DNA from: Ancylobacter dichloromethanicus
GTDB lineage: Bacteria > Pseudomonadota > Alphaproteobacteria > Rhizobiales > Xanthobacteraceae
DNA: 64,000 nucleotides
NCBI RefSeq assembly: GCF_018390645.1
Contig: NZ_JAHBGC010000020.1
Span: 909,467-973,466 of the forward strand
Direction of reading: 5' to 3'
Under the pieces are notes generated by a model, which was not told where the DNA came from, made no database searches, and worked only from the letters and a program-made list of their open reading frames with translations. Position numbers and translations under genes: made by a program. Positions 52,243 through 59,791 of the stretch are shown here, one piece after another (positions within the stretch are counted from its first letter, which is position 1; each line of letters begins with the position of its first letter).

Positions 52243-52614
52243 TCACGTCGCCGGCACGAACTGGCGCACCGTTTCGAGGAATTTGGCGACCGAGATCGGT
52301 TTGGAGAGATAGGCCTCGCAGCCGCCCTCGCGAATCCGTTCCTCATCGCCCTTCATCGCGAAGGCGGTGACGGCGATGACGGGTATCGCCTTGAGTTCCG
52401 GATCGGCCTTGAGCGCGCGGGTCACGTCGAGGCCGGACACCTCGGGAAGCTGGATATCCATCAGGATCAGGTCCGGCCGGTGCTGCCGCGCCAGATCCAG
52501 CGCTTCGACGCCCTTGCGGGTGCCGACCGTGATATAGCCGTGGGCTTCGAGCAGATCGTTGAAGAGCTTCATATTAAGCTCATTGTCCTCGACGATCAGA
52601 ACGGTCTTGGGCAT
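52243..52614 (-). CDS. divK: Single-domain response regulator DivK
   Basis: A 123-residue receiver-only protein. The acidic pocket (ED at 9-10), the phosphorylated Asp53 in [10 protein letters not shown], Thr83 in AVTAFAMKG and Lys105 in YLSKPIS are all in place. Length and the text [20 protein letters not shown] match DivK, the cell-division and polarity regulator of the PleC/DivJ pathway in alphaproteobacteria. The ATG at 52614 is chosen; a longer frame upstream has no natural text. In many relatives pleD follows divK, but here the next gene downstream is the convergent rpmG. It is divergent from DUF3572. Confidence 0.93.
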   Translation of the reverse strand: MPKTVLIVEDNELNMKLFNDLLEAHGYITVGTRKGVEALDLARQHRPDLILMDIQLPEVSGLDVTRALKADPELKAIPVIAVTAFAMKGDEERIREGGCEAYLSKPISVAKFLETVRQFVPAT

Positions 52615-52721
52615 CGGTCGACGGTCCCTGCAACAGCGGCACATTCTGGCGAGCCGGAATCGCTCACCCATCCGCCGGTCGATGCGCTAGCTTTACCCAC
52701 CCATTCCTTACGGAACCGGAA

Positions 52722-53024
52722 ATGAAAAGCCGCAACTCCCGTACCCCAACGCAGATCGAGGTCGCCCGGCAGGTCGCCCTCGGCGCCCTCTCCTTTCTCG
52801 CCGGCGATCCCGAGCGCATCGGCCCGTTTCTGGCGGAAAGCGGCCTGTCGCCCGCCGACCTGCGCGGCGTCGCCGGCTCGACCGCCTTCCACGTGGCGCT
52901 GCTGGACTACATGATCAATCGGCAGGAACTGCTCATCGCCTATGCCGGCGAGGCGGAGATCGACCCCGGCCATGTGGTGGCGGCGCGCGAAATCCTGTTC
53001 CATGCGGACATGGGCGAGGACTGA
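52722..53024 (+). CDS. DUF3572 family protein
   Basis: A 100-residue helical protein of the DUF3572 family, limited mainly to Hyphomicrobiales. The text AFLSFLAGDPERIGPFLAES-like (GALSFLAGDPERIGPFLAES), GLSPADLRGVAGSTAFHVAL and AREILFHADMG are characteristic. Function is unknown; it is regularly found beside divK and dinB, as here. It is divergent from divK with 107 bp between them and precedes dinB by 38 bp. Confidence 0.9.
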   Translation: MKSRNSRTPTQIEVARQVALGALSFLAGDPERIGPFLAESGLSPADLRGVAGSTAFHVALLDYMINRQELLIAYAGEAEIDPGHVVAAREILFHADMGED

Positions 53025-53062
53025 AGCGGGCCAAGCCCGGCTCGGGCCAAACGGAGCAGTGC

Positions 53063-54439
53063 ATGGCGCGCTTGTCGGCCTTTTGCCGCGACTGCCTGAG
53101 CGAGGCTGGCGAGGAGCGCCGCTGCACCCGCTGCGGCAGCCCGCGCCTGGTGCGCCATGCCGAACTCGACGCGCTCCACATCGCCCATATCGACTGCGAC
53201 GCCTTCTATGCCTCGGTGGAGAAGCGCGACGACCCAGGGCTGCGCGACCTGCCGGTGATCATCGGTGGCGGCAAGCGCGGCGTGGTGTCCACGGCGTGCT
53301 ACCTCGCCCGGGTGAAGGGCGTGCGCTCGGCCATGCCGATGTTCAAGGCGCTCGCGCTCTGCCCGGAGGCAGTGGTGATCAAGCCGAACATGGCGAAATA
53401 CGTCACTGTGGGCCGACAGATCCGCGAGCGTTTCCTGCGCCTCACGCCCTTGGTCGAACCGCTGTCGATCGACGAGGCGTTCCTTGACCTTGCCGGCACG
53501 GCGCTGCTGCATGGCGAGAGCCCGGCGCGGGCGCTGGCTCGGCTCGCGCGGTCGGTGGAGACCGAGATCGGCGTCACCCTCTCGGTCGGCCTCGCGCCCA
53601 ACAAGTTCCTCGCCAAGATGGCTTCCGAGCTGGACAAGCCGCGCGGCTTCGCGGTGATCGGCGCGCGGGAGGCGATGGCTTTCCTTGCCCCGCGCAGCGT
53701 CGGCGCCATCTGGGGCGTCGGCAAGGCGACGCAGGAGCGTCTCGCCCGCGAGGGCTACCGTATCATCGCCGATCTCCAGGCGGTCGACGAAAGCGTTCTC
53801 GCCCGCCGCTTCGGCAATGAGGGTCTGCGGCTGGCGCGGCTGGCGCGCGGCATGGACACCCGCCCGGTCAATCCCGAGCGCGAGACCAAGAGCGTCTCGA
53901 CGGAAACGACCTTCGACACCGACATCGCCGATTTCCGCACGCTGGAACAGGAGCTTTACCGGCTCACCCGCAAGCTCTCCGACCGGCTGAAGACCGCCGA
54001 TCTTGCCGGCCGCACCGTCACGCTGAAGCTCAAGACCTCCGACTTCCGCCTTGTCACCCGCGCCCGTTCGCTGGAAGACCCGACCCGGCTTGCCCACCGC
54101 ATCTTCGATCATGCCCGCGAGTTGCTCGCCCGCGAGACCGACGGGCGGCGCTTCCGGCTGATCGGGGTCGGCGTGTCCGAACTCACCGATCCGGCGCTGG
54201 CCGACCCCGCGGACCTGGTCGACGCGCACGCCACCAAGCGCGGACTGGCGGAACTCGCCTCCGACACGCTGCGGGCCCGCTTCGGCAAGGAGATCATCGA
54301 ACGCGGCATCGCCCTCGACGCGCCGCGCCGCCGCGGACCCGAGCAGCCGCACCGCAACCGGCCGGACGATCTCGATCCGCTGGCCCCGGACCCGGCTATT
54401 TCGAGCACGCCTCCATCGGCAGCGCCTCGTAGGAAATGA
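53063..54439 (+). CDS. dinB: DNA polymerase IV with N-terminal zinc ribbon
   Basis: A 458-residue Y-family translesion polymerase. The first 30 residues hold Cys8, Cys11, Cys21 and Cys24 (FCRDC...RRCTRC), a zinc-ribbon-like extension not found in E. coli DinB (351 residues) but common in alphaproteobacteria. The palm begins with HIDCDAFYASVEKR (42-55, Asp44) and includes PLSIDEAFLDLAG with the catalytic Asp/Glu. The little-finger domain starts near 260 (TKSVSTETTFD). The C-terminus is Pro/Arg-rich. I see no LexA box before it. The last 44 bp overlap the convergent eipB gene. Confidence 0.95.
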   Translation: MARLSAFCRDCLSEAGEERRCTRCGSPRLVRHAELDALHIAHIDCDAFYASVEKRDDPGLRDLPVIIGGGKRGVVSTACYLARVKGVRSAMPMFKALALCPEAVVIKPNMAKYVTVGRQIRERFLRLTPLVEPLSIDEAFLDLAGTALLHGESPARALARLARSVETEIGVTLSVGLAPNKFLAKMASELDKPRGFAVIGAREAMAFLAPRSVGAIWGVGKATQERLAREGYRIIADLQAVDESVLARRFGNEGLRLARLARGMDTRPVNPERETKSVSTETTFDTDIADFRTLEQELYRLTRKLSDRLKTADLAGRTVTLKLKTSDFRLVTRARSLEDPTRLAHRIFDHARELLARETDGRRFRLIGVGVSELTDPALADPADLVDAHATKRGLAELASDTLRARFGKEIIERGIALDAPRRRGPEQPHRNRPDDLDPLAPDPAISSTPPSAAPRRK

Positions 54440-55205
54440 GCGTGCCGTTCAAGGCGAACTCGCCATAATCGAGCTTCAGGTCGCGGCTGACGCCATTGTC
54501 GAACATGTCGAAGCGGATCGTGTAGTCCGGCGTCTCGCTTGAGCCGCCGCGCTCGTAATAGCTGATGGTCACCGGATAGCGTGCGCGGCCGGCAAGGTCG
54601 CCGGCGGTGGCGGCCGCCTCAAGCCCCGTCGCGTCGCGGGTCCCGCGCCCGATCACCGCCAGCGTGTCATAGACCTTGCGGGCGTCGGGGGAGCCGTCGA
54701 AGACCGAGGCCTCCAGCACCGCCTCACCCTTTTCGGCGCTGTCGATCAGCCGCATCACGTGCTGGGTCGGCAGCAGCACCTTCCTGCCCAGCCCGACGGT
54801 CTGCCGCTCCGGCTTGGTCGCGGTCACGACCAGCCCGTCCTCCTTGCGCTCGGCCACGCCATCGGCTTCCTCGGCGCTGTCGCCGTTCAGCGTGTTGGTG
54901 ACGTGGAAGCGATAGGACTGGCCTTCGCCCTCCTCCCAGGTCGCCGTCGACACGGCGCTGTTCACCCGGCCGCCCTCGGTGGCGAGAATGGTGTCCTGGC
55001 GCAACTGCACCGAATAGCCGGCGCACGGATTGCCGCGCATCTCATAGACGATGCGCCCCTCGGCGGCATTGATGCGGGTCGCCGGCTTGGAGGTATCCAG
55101 AGATACCGCATAGGTGGCTCGGTGGGGCGAAAGCTGGATAGCCAGGGCCGGCAGCGATGAGGCGGCGAGCAGGATGGCGGCGGCGGCGATACGGACGGAC
55201 GGCAT
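54396..55205 (-). CDS. eipB: Cell-envelope integrity protein EipB (DUF1849)
   Basis: A 269-residue periplasmic protein with a signal peptide (MSMPSVRIAAAAILLAASSL, cleavage after ALA). The mature part fits DUF1849/EipB, a spiral beta-sheet protein needed for envelope integrity in Brucella: LSPHRATYAVSLDTSKPATR, AEGRIVYEMRGNPCAGYSVQ, LLPTQHVMRLI and a final MEACSK. The two Cys residues (NPCAGY and EACSK) are the known disulfide partners. The 3' end overlaps the dinB 3' end by 44 bp in a tail-to-tail arrangement. Start at 55205; an ATG two codons later is also possible. Confidence 0.9.
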   Translation of the reverse strand: MPSVRIAAAAILLAASSLPALAIQLSPHRATYAVSLDTSKPATRINAAEGRIVYEMRGNPCAGYSVQLRQDTILATEGGRVNSAVSTATWEEGEGQSYRFHVTNTLNGDSAEEADGVAERKEDGLVVTATKPERQTVGLGRKVLLPTQHVMRLIDSAEKGEAVLEASVFDGSPDARKVYDTLAVIGRGTRDATGLEAAATAGDLAGRARYPVTISYYERGGSSETPDYTIRFDMFDNGVSRDLKLDYGEFALNGTLISYEALPMEACSK

Positions 55206-55353
55206 AGACAAGAGGCTCCCTCGCAGACTCCACACGCGGCTTGCGAATGGCGGACCGATCCGCCAAACATGACCCATCGAAGATGGCAATTGCGGGTCGT
55301 TCGCCCGCGCCGCACGCCACACCCCATGCCCCGCACGATAGCAGGAGATCCCC

Positions 55354-55815
55354 ATGACCGGAACGGTTGAAGCCAAGCTCGCGACCCTCGGCATCACCCT
55401 CCCTGCCGCCTCGGCGCCGGCGGCGAACTATGTGCCGTTCGTGATCAGCGGCAACCTCCTGTGGATTTCCGGCCAGATCGCCATGGCCGACGGCAAGCTG
55501 ATGACCGGCAAGCTCGCAGGCGAGGCGGATATCGAGGCTGGGCGCGCCGCCGCCCGCCAGTGCGGCATTAATCTCATCGCCCAGATCAAGGCCGCACTTG
55601 GCGATCTCGACCGGGTGCAGCGGGTGGTGAAGTTGGTCGGATTCGTCAACTCCGCACCGGACTTCACCGACCAGCCGAAGGTGATCAACGGCGCCTCGGA
55701 CCTGTTCGTCGAGGTGTTCGGCGATGCCGGCCGGCATGCGCGCTCGGCGGTGGGCGCCGCCGCCCTGCCCTTCGATGTCCGCGTCGAAGTCGAGGCGGTG
55801 ATCGCGTTCGCCTGA
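55354..55815 (+). CDS. RidA family protein (YjgF/YER057c/UK114)
   Basis: A 153-residue RidA-like protein. The family text is LPAASAPAANYVPFVISGNL, WISGQIAMADGKLMTGKLAG, DLDRVQRVVKLVGFVNSAPD and RSAVGAAALPFDVRVEVEAV. Classical RidA deaminates reactive enamines and imines from PLP enzymes; the catalytic Arg near the C-terminus is seen as HARSAVG. The N-terminal type and length place it with the larger group of archetypal-like members, with exact activity unassigned. It is followed by the GDPD gene after 9 bp. Confidence 0.9.
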   Translation: MTGTVEAKLATLGITLPAASAPAANYVPFVISGNLLWISGQIAMADGKLMTGKLAGEADIEAGRAAARQCGINLIAQIKAALGDLDRVQRVVKLVGFVNSAPDFTDQPKVINGASDLFVEVFGDAGRHARSAVGAAALPFDVRVEVEAVIAFA

Positions 55816-55824
55816 GGCTCCCTC

Positions 55825-56592
55825 ATGGCTCCCGACCCGTCCGCCCCCAACGCGCCGGCCTGGCTGACCGCCCGGCCGATCGCCCACCGCGCGCTGCACG
55901 ACGCCGCGCGCGGGGTGATCGAGAACACGCCCTCGGCGGTCGATGCCGCGCTGGCACGCGATTACGCCATCGAGGTCGACATCCAGCTCTCCGCCGATGG
56001 CGAGGCGGTGGTGTTCCATGACGACACGCTGGAGCGGCTGACCCTGGCGGAAGGGCCGGCCAAGGCGCTCACCGCCGCCCAACTCAAGGCGATCGAACTG
56101 CGCGGCACGGCCGACCGGATGATGACGCTGGCCGAACTGCTCGCCCGCGTCGGCGGGCGGGTGCCGCTCATTATCGAGTTGAAGAGCCATTTCGACGGCG
56201 AGACCGCCATCGCCGCCCGCGCGGCGACGGTGCTGTCCGGCTATGGCGGGCCGGCGGCGCTGATGTCGTTCGATCCCGCCCTCGTCGCCGCCCTGCGCTC
56301 GCTGGCGCCGCACATCCCGCGCGGCATCACCATGGAGCACCGCTATGACGACCCGGAATGGGACATTCTCAGCGCCGGGACCAAGCACGACTGGGGCAAC
56401 CTGCTGCATCTCCCGCAGACACGGCCCGACTTCATCGCCCATTATGTGAAGGAACTGCCCTCCGCCGCCGTCGATCTCGCCCGCCGCCGCGCGCCCATGC
56501 CGCTGCTCGCCTGGACCGTGCGCACACCGCAGGACCGCGCCGTCGCGGACTGCCATGCCGACCAGATGATCTTCGAGGGCTTCCTGCCCTGA
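55825..56592 (+). CDS. Glycerophosphodiester phosphodiesterase
   Basis: A 255-residue GDPD that hydrolyses glycerophosphodiesters to glycerol-3-phosphate and an alcohol. The TIM-barrel active site begins with PIAHRALHDAARGVIENTPS (catalytic His in AHR), continues with AIEVDIQLSADGEAVVFHDD (metal Glu/Asp and second His), then PLIIELKS and LLAWTVRTPQDRA. No signal peptide is seen, so a cytoplasmic enzyme is predicted. It is 9 bp after the RidA-like gene and probably shares its transcript. Confidence 0.93.
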   Translation: MAPDPSAPNAPAWLTARPIAHRALHDAARGVIENTPSAVDAALARDYAIEVDIQLSADGEAVVFHDDTLERLTLAEGPAKALTAAQLKAIELRGTADRMMTLAELLARVGGRVPLIIELKSHFDGETAIAARAATVLSGYGGPAALMSFDPALVAALRSLAPHIPRGITMEHRYDDPEWDILSAGTKHDWGNLLHLPQTRPDFIAHYVKELPSAAVDLARRRAPMPLLAWTVRTPQDRAVADCHADQMIFEGFLP

Positions 56593-56719
56593 GCCCGGAC
56601 GGAGCCCGCTTCGCGTTCGCGTGAGCGCCCTTGCCGCCCGCCTCGCGTGCGGCGCACAATGGCAGCGCCCCTTGCCGGCGTGACGACACCTGCCGAGCCT
56701 ACCCGCGAGCCATTCCCGC

Positions 56720-58018
56720 ATGTCCGACGAAACGTTCCGCCTGCGCGTCGAGAACGACATCGCCACCATCGCCGCCGACGACTGGGATGGCTGCGCCAGC
56801 CCCCGATATTCGTACAACGATTCAGCAGACCCGGCCAACCCGTTGATGGGTGGGGACGAGGCCGCGTGTGGCGGGTGGGGCCCGCTCTCCGGGCGCACGG
56901 CATCCTCACGTCGGAGGACGGCCTATAATCCCTTCGTCAGCCACGCCTTCCTTTCCTCGCTGGAGGAATCGGGTTCCGTGGCCGCGGCCACCGGCTGGCT
57001 GCCGCAGCACCTCGTTCTCGAAGGACCCGAGGGTGAGGTGCTGGGTGTCTGCCCGGCCTATCTGAAGTCACACTCGCAGGGTGAATATGTCTTCGACCAT
57101 GGCTGGGCGGAGGCGTTCGAGCGTGCCGGCGGGCGCTACTACCCGAAGCTCCAGGTCAGCGTGCCCTTCACCCCGGCCACCGGCCCGCGCCTGCTCGCCG
57201 GCGCCGGTCCGCAGGCGGAGAGCGTGCGCGCGGCGCTGGCGGCCGGGCTCGTCGCCCTGGCGAAACTGCGCAAGGTGTCGTCGGTGCACGCCACCTTCCT
57301 CACCGAGGCGGATGCCGGGGCGCTGGAGGCGGAAGGCTTCCTGCCGCGCACCGACCAGCAGTTTCACTGGCACAACGAGGGCTATGCCGATTTCGAGGCC
57401 TTTCTCGACGCCCTCGCCTCGCGCAAGCGCAAGCAGATCCGCCGTGAACGCCGCGAGGCCCTGGAAAACGGCATCAGCGTCCATTGGCTGACAGGCAGCG
57501 ATCTCACCGAGGAAGTGTGGGACGCCTTCTTCGGTTTCTACATGGAGACAGGCTCGCGCAAATGGGGCCGGCCCTATCTCACCCGCGCCTTCTACTCGCT
57601 GATCGGCGAGCGCATGGCCGACCGCGTCCTGCTGGTGATGGCGAAGCGCGCCGGGCGCTGGATCGCCGGGGCGATCAACTTCATCGGCGACGACGCGCTC
57701 TATGGCCGCCATTGGGGCGCGGTGGAGCATCATCCCTTCCTGCATTTCGAGGTCTGCTACCATCAGGCCATCGACTATGCGATCACGCATGGGCTGACGA
57801 CGGTGGAGGCCGGCGCGCAGGGCGAGCACAAGCTGGCGCGCGGCTACATGCCCGTCATCACCCGCTCGGCACATTACATCGCCGATCCGCAGTTCCGCGC
57901 CGCCGTCGCGCATTATCTGGAGCGCGAGCGCCGCTATGTCGCGGAGGCCGGCGCCGAGCTGAGCGAACTCGGCCCGTTCCGCCAGCAGGTGGCGGATCAG
58001 CGGGCCGACGAGCCTTGA
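56720..58018 (+). CDS. FemAB/GNAT-like acyltransferase (DUF482) with an N-terminal insert
   Basis: A 432-residue protein of the DUF482 (peptidogalycan/FemAB-like) family. Conserved text includes YNPFVSHAFLSSLEESGSV (about 70-88), ATGWLPQHLVLEGPEGEVLG, EYVFDHGWAEAFERAGGRYY, KQIRRERREALENGISVHWL and VEAGAQGEHKLARGYMP. In relatives the N-terminal DWDxCA is followed quickly by NPFVSHAFL, but here about 45 residues (roughly 26-70) separate them, with Gly/Ser/Arg-rich text and unusual codons (TCA, GCA, TTG, GGT, TGT, AGG). This looks like a short in-frame insertion. The rest of the gene is intact. Confidence 0.85.
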   Translation: MSDETFRLRVENDIATIAADDWDGCASPRYSYNDSADPANPLMGGDEAACGGWGPLSGRTASSRRRTAYNPFVSHAFLSSLEESGSVAAATGWLPQHLVLEGPEGEVLGVCPAYLKSHSQGEYVFDHGWAEAFERAGGRYYPKLQVSVPFTPATGPRLLAGAGPQAESVRAALAAGLVALAKLRKVSSVHATFLTEADAGALEAEGFLPRTDQQFHWHNEGYADFEAFLDALASRKRKQIRRERREALENGISVHWLTGSDLTEEVWDAFFGFYMETGSRKWGRPYLTRAFYSLIGERMADRVLLVMAKRAGRWIAGAINFIGDDALYGRHWGAVEHHPFLHFEVCYHQAIDYAITHGLTTVEAGAQGEHKLARGYMPVITRSAHYIADPQFRAAVAHYLERERRYVAEAGAELSELGPFRQQVADQRADEP

Positions 58019-58066
58019 CCACGGCGAGGCGGCTTGCGATCAGGTGAGGCCGACAGGGAGGAACCG

Positions 58067-58492
58067 ATGGCATACGATCCCGGCAACATCTTCGCGAAGA
58101 TCCTGCGCAGCGAACTCCCCGCCTACAAGGTCTATGAAGACGACCGCGTGCTCGCCTTCCTCGACATCATGCCGCGCGCGGCGGGCCATGTGCTGGTGAT
58201 CCCCAAGGCGCCCGCCCGCAACCTGCTCGATGTCGCGGCCGGGGACCTGGCCGCCGTCATGGCGGTCGCCCAGCACATCGCGCAGGCGCAGATGCAGGTG
58301 TTCGAGGCGGAAGGCATCACCCTCACCCAGCACAATGAGAAGGCCGGCGGACAGGAGGTGTTCCACCTTCATGTCCATGTCATCCCGCGCCATGCCGGGG
58401 TCGAGCTGCGGCCGCCGCTCTCTTACAGGGAGGCGCCCGAAGTGCTGGCCGAGCAGTCCGCCCGCCTCGCCGCCGCGCTTAAGAAGGGCTGA
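58067..58492 (+). CDS. HIT-family nucleotide-binding protein
   Basis: A 141-residue histidine-triad hydrolase. The triad HLHVHVIPRH lies at 100-109 with H100, H102 and H104. N-terminal text NIFAKILRSELPAYKVYEDD and HVLVIPKAPARNL is typical of the HINT branch. These enzymes hydrolyse phosphoramidates or dinucleoside polyphosphates; the natural substrate is unclear. The ATG at 58067 follows CAGGGAGGAACCG, a strong ribosome-binding site; the longer upstream frame is not needed. Confidence 0.95.
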   Translation: MAYDPGNIFAKILRSELPAYKVYEDDRVLAFLDIMPRAAGHVLVIPKAPARNLLDVAAGDLAAVMAVAQHIAQAQMQVFEAEGITLTQHNEKAGGQEVFHLHVHVIPRHAGVELRPPLSYREAPEVLAEQSARLAAALKKG

Positions 58493-58512
58493 CAACCCGG
58501 GGGCTGGCGCGC

Positions 58513-58866
58513 TCAGGGGCTGGCGCCGAGCCACCAGGCGCCGACCACCAGCACCGCCTCGGCGGTGAGCACGCCGGCGAGGACCGAGCGGCGCACGGCG
58601 AGAAAACCGCCAATGCCGCTCGCCACCGCGCCGACGCGCAACCAGAGCGGCAAGGCGACCAGCGCCCCGCTCGGCACCAGCAGCAGGCGCGCCACCACCG
58701 CCGCCAGCAGCGCCGTCGCGACCGCCTGCACCCATTGCATCCAGACGCTGTCCTCATCGATGCGCCGGCCGAACAGCACGCCGAGCACGCGCCAGACCTC
58801 GTTCGGCAGGAAGCCGACGAAGATCACCACCAGCATGGCGCCGAGTTCGGTGGTGAAGAAGTTCAT
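58513..58866 (-). CDS. azlD: AzlD-type branched-chain amino acid exporter small subunit
   Basis: A 117-residue membrane protein of the AzlD family with about four hydrophobic spans (about 8-26, 42-64, 70-85, 92-112). Conserved FFTTELGAMLVVIFVGFLPN and the EVWRVLGVLFG stretch fit. It pairs with the AzlC subunit, whose stop it overlaps by 4 bp, to form an exporter of branched-chain or other amino acids. It converges with the HIT gene. Confidence 0.85.
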   Translation of the reverse strand: MNFFTTELGAMLVVIFVGFLPNEVWRVLGVLFGRRIDEDSVWMQWVQAVATALLAAVVARLLLVPSGALVALPLWLRVGAVASGIGGFLAVRRSVLAGVLTAEAVLVVGAWWLGASP

Positions 58867-59621
58867 GCCTGCCGCCCCGGCAGGATGCGCGCGAGGAAGA
58901 AGGCCAGCGTGCCGCCGCCGACACCGGCCCAGAACAGGTCGAGCCCGCCCGGCGAATTGGCGACCAGCGGCGAGATCGCCGCGCCGAGCACGATGGCGAG
59001 CCAGTCGACCGGGCGGCGCGCGTTGCGCACCAGCAGGATGGCGAAGGAGATCGGTGTCAGCAGCAGCAGGGCGACGGCGAGCGGGCCCGGCAGCGCGCCG
59101 GTGAGATAGAAGCCGATCGCGGTGCCGGTCATGCTCAAGACGGTCAGCCCGAAGCCGAGCCCGGTCGCATAGGCCGGGCGCCCTTCGGGCGCGACCCCGG
59201 GCAGCAACCGCAAGCCCTCCACCCACATGGTGACGGCCACGAAATGGGCGCAGACGAGTTCGCTCAGCAGACGCGGGCGCGGACCGCGCATCAGCGGCAT
59301 CAGCGACACCACCATCGGCAGCAGTCGCACGCCGGACAGGCAGACCGCCACCGCCAGCGCCGGCAGCGAGGCGCCGGCGGCCAGCCCGCCGACAAGGATC
59401 ACCTGCGCCGGCAGCGCCCAGACCAGCAGGGTCGAGAGGAGCCCCGCGAAAATGGGAAAGCCGAGATCGTGCAGCAACCCGCCGAAGCCGACAAAGGTCG
59501 CCACCAGCACCAACCCCGGCGTCGACACGGCGCCCACCATGCCGCGCGCGAACCAGTGCGCCGGTCGGGAGGGAGCACATGCGCCAAGGGCTTGGAGGGA
59601 CGGATCGGGGGAGACATTCAT
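58863..59621 (-). CDS. azlC: AzlC-type branched-chain amino acid exporter large subunit
   Basis: A 252-residue membrane protein of the AzlC family, start at 59621 (MNVSPDPSLQ). About six to eight spans are visible. Characteristic text is ATFVGFGGLLHDLGFPIFAG, LLVWALPAQVILVGGLAAGA, LPMVVSLMPLMRGPRPRLLS and a C-terminal GLDLFWAGVGGGTLAFFLAR. A longer frame upstream is Arg/Ala-rich and has no family text. It forms an exporter with AzlD, with which it overlaps by 4 bp. Confidence 0.88.
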   Translation of the reverse strand: MNVSPDPSLQALGACAPSRPAHWFARGMVGAVSTPGLVLVATFVGFGGLLHDLGFPIFAGLLSTLLVWALPAQVILVGGLAAGASLPALAVAVCLSGVRLLPMVVSLMPLMRGPRPRLLSELVCAHFVAVTMWVEGLRLLPGVAPEGRPAYATGLGFGLTVLSMTGTAIGFYLTGALPGPLAVALLLLTPISFAILLVRNARRPVDWLAIVLGAAISPLVANSPGGLDLFWAGVGGGTLAFFLARILPGRQA

Positions 59622-59727
59622 GTGAGAACTCGCGTCCGCGTTCTGCGGCCCCGGCCCCACGCCGTCAAGCGAAACGGCGCCCCGCCGGCGCATGGCAGCC
59701 ATGAGGCGGCGGGGCACCGACACGAAA

Positions 59728-59752
59728 CCGCCCGCGACGATGGCGCGGGCGG
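59728..59752 (-). terminator. Likely terminator hairpin after clpA
   Basis: CCGCCCGCG (59728-59736) and CGCGGGCGG (59744-59752) form a perfect nine-base-pair stem with a seven-base loop. On the minus strand it is followed by TTTCG, only a weak T-run. It lies about 40 bp after the clpA stop. Confidence 0.5.
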
Positions 59753-59791
59753 CGTCTCAGTCGTCCGAATGGCCTGAACGCATACGCGCGT

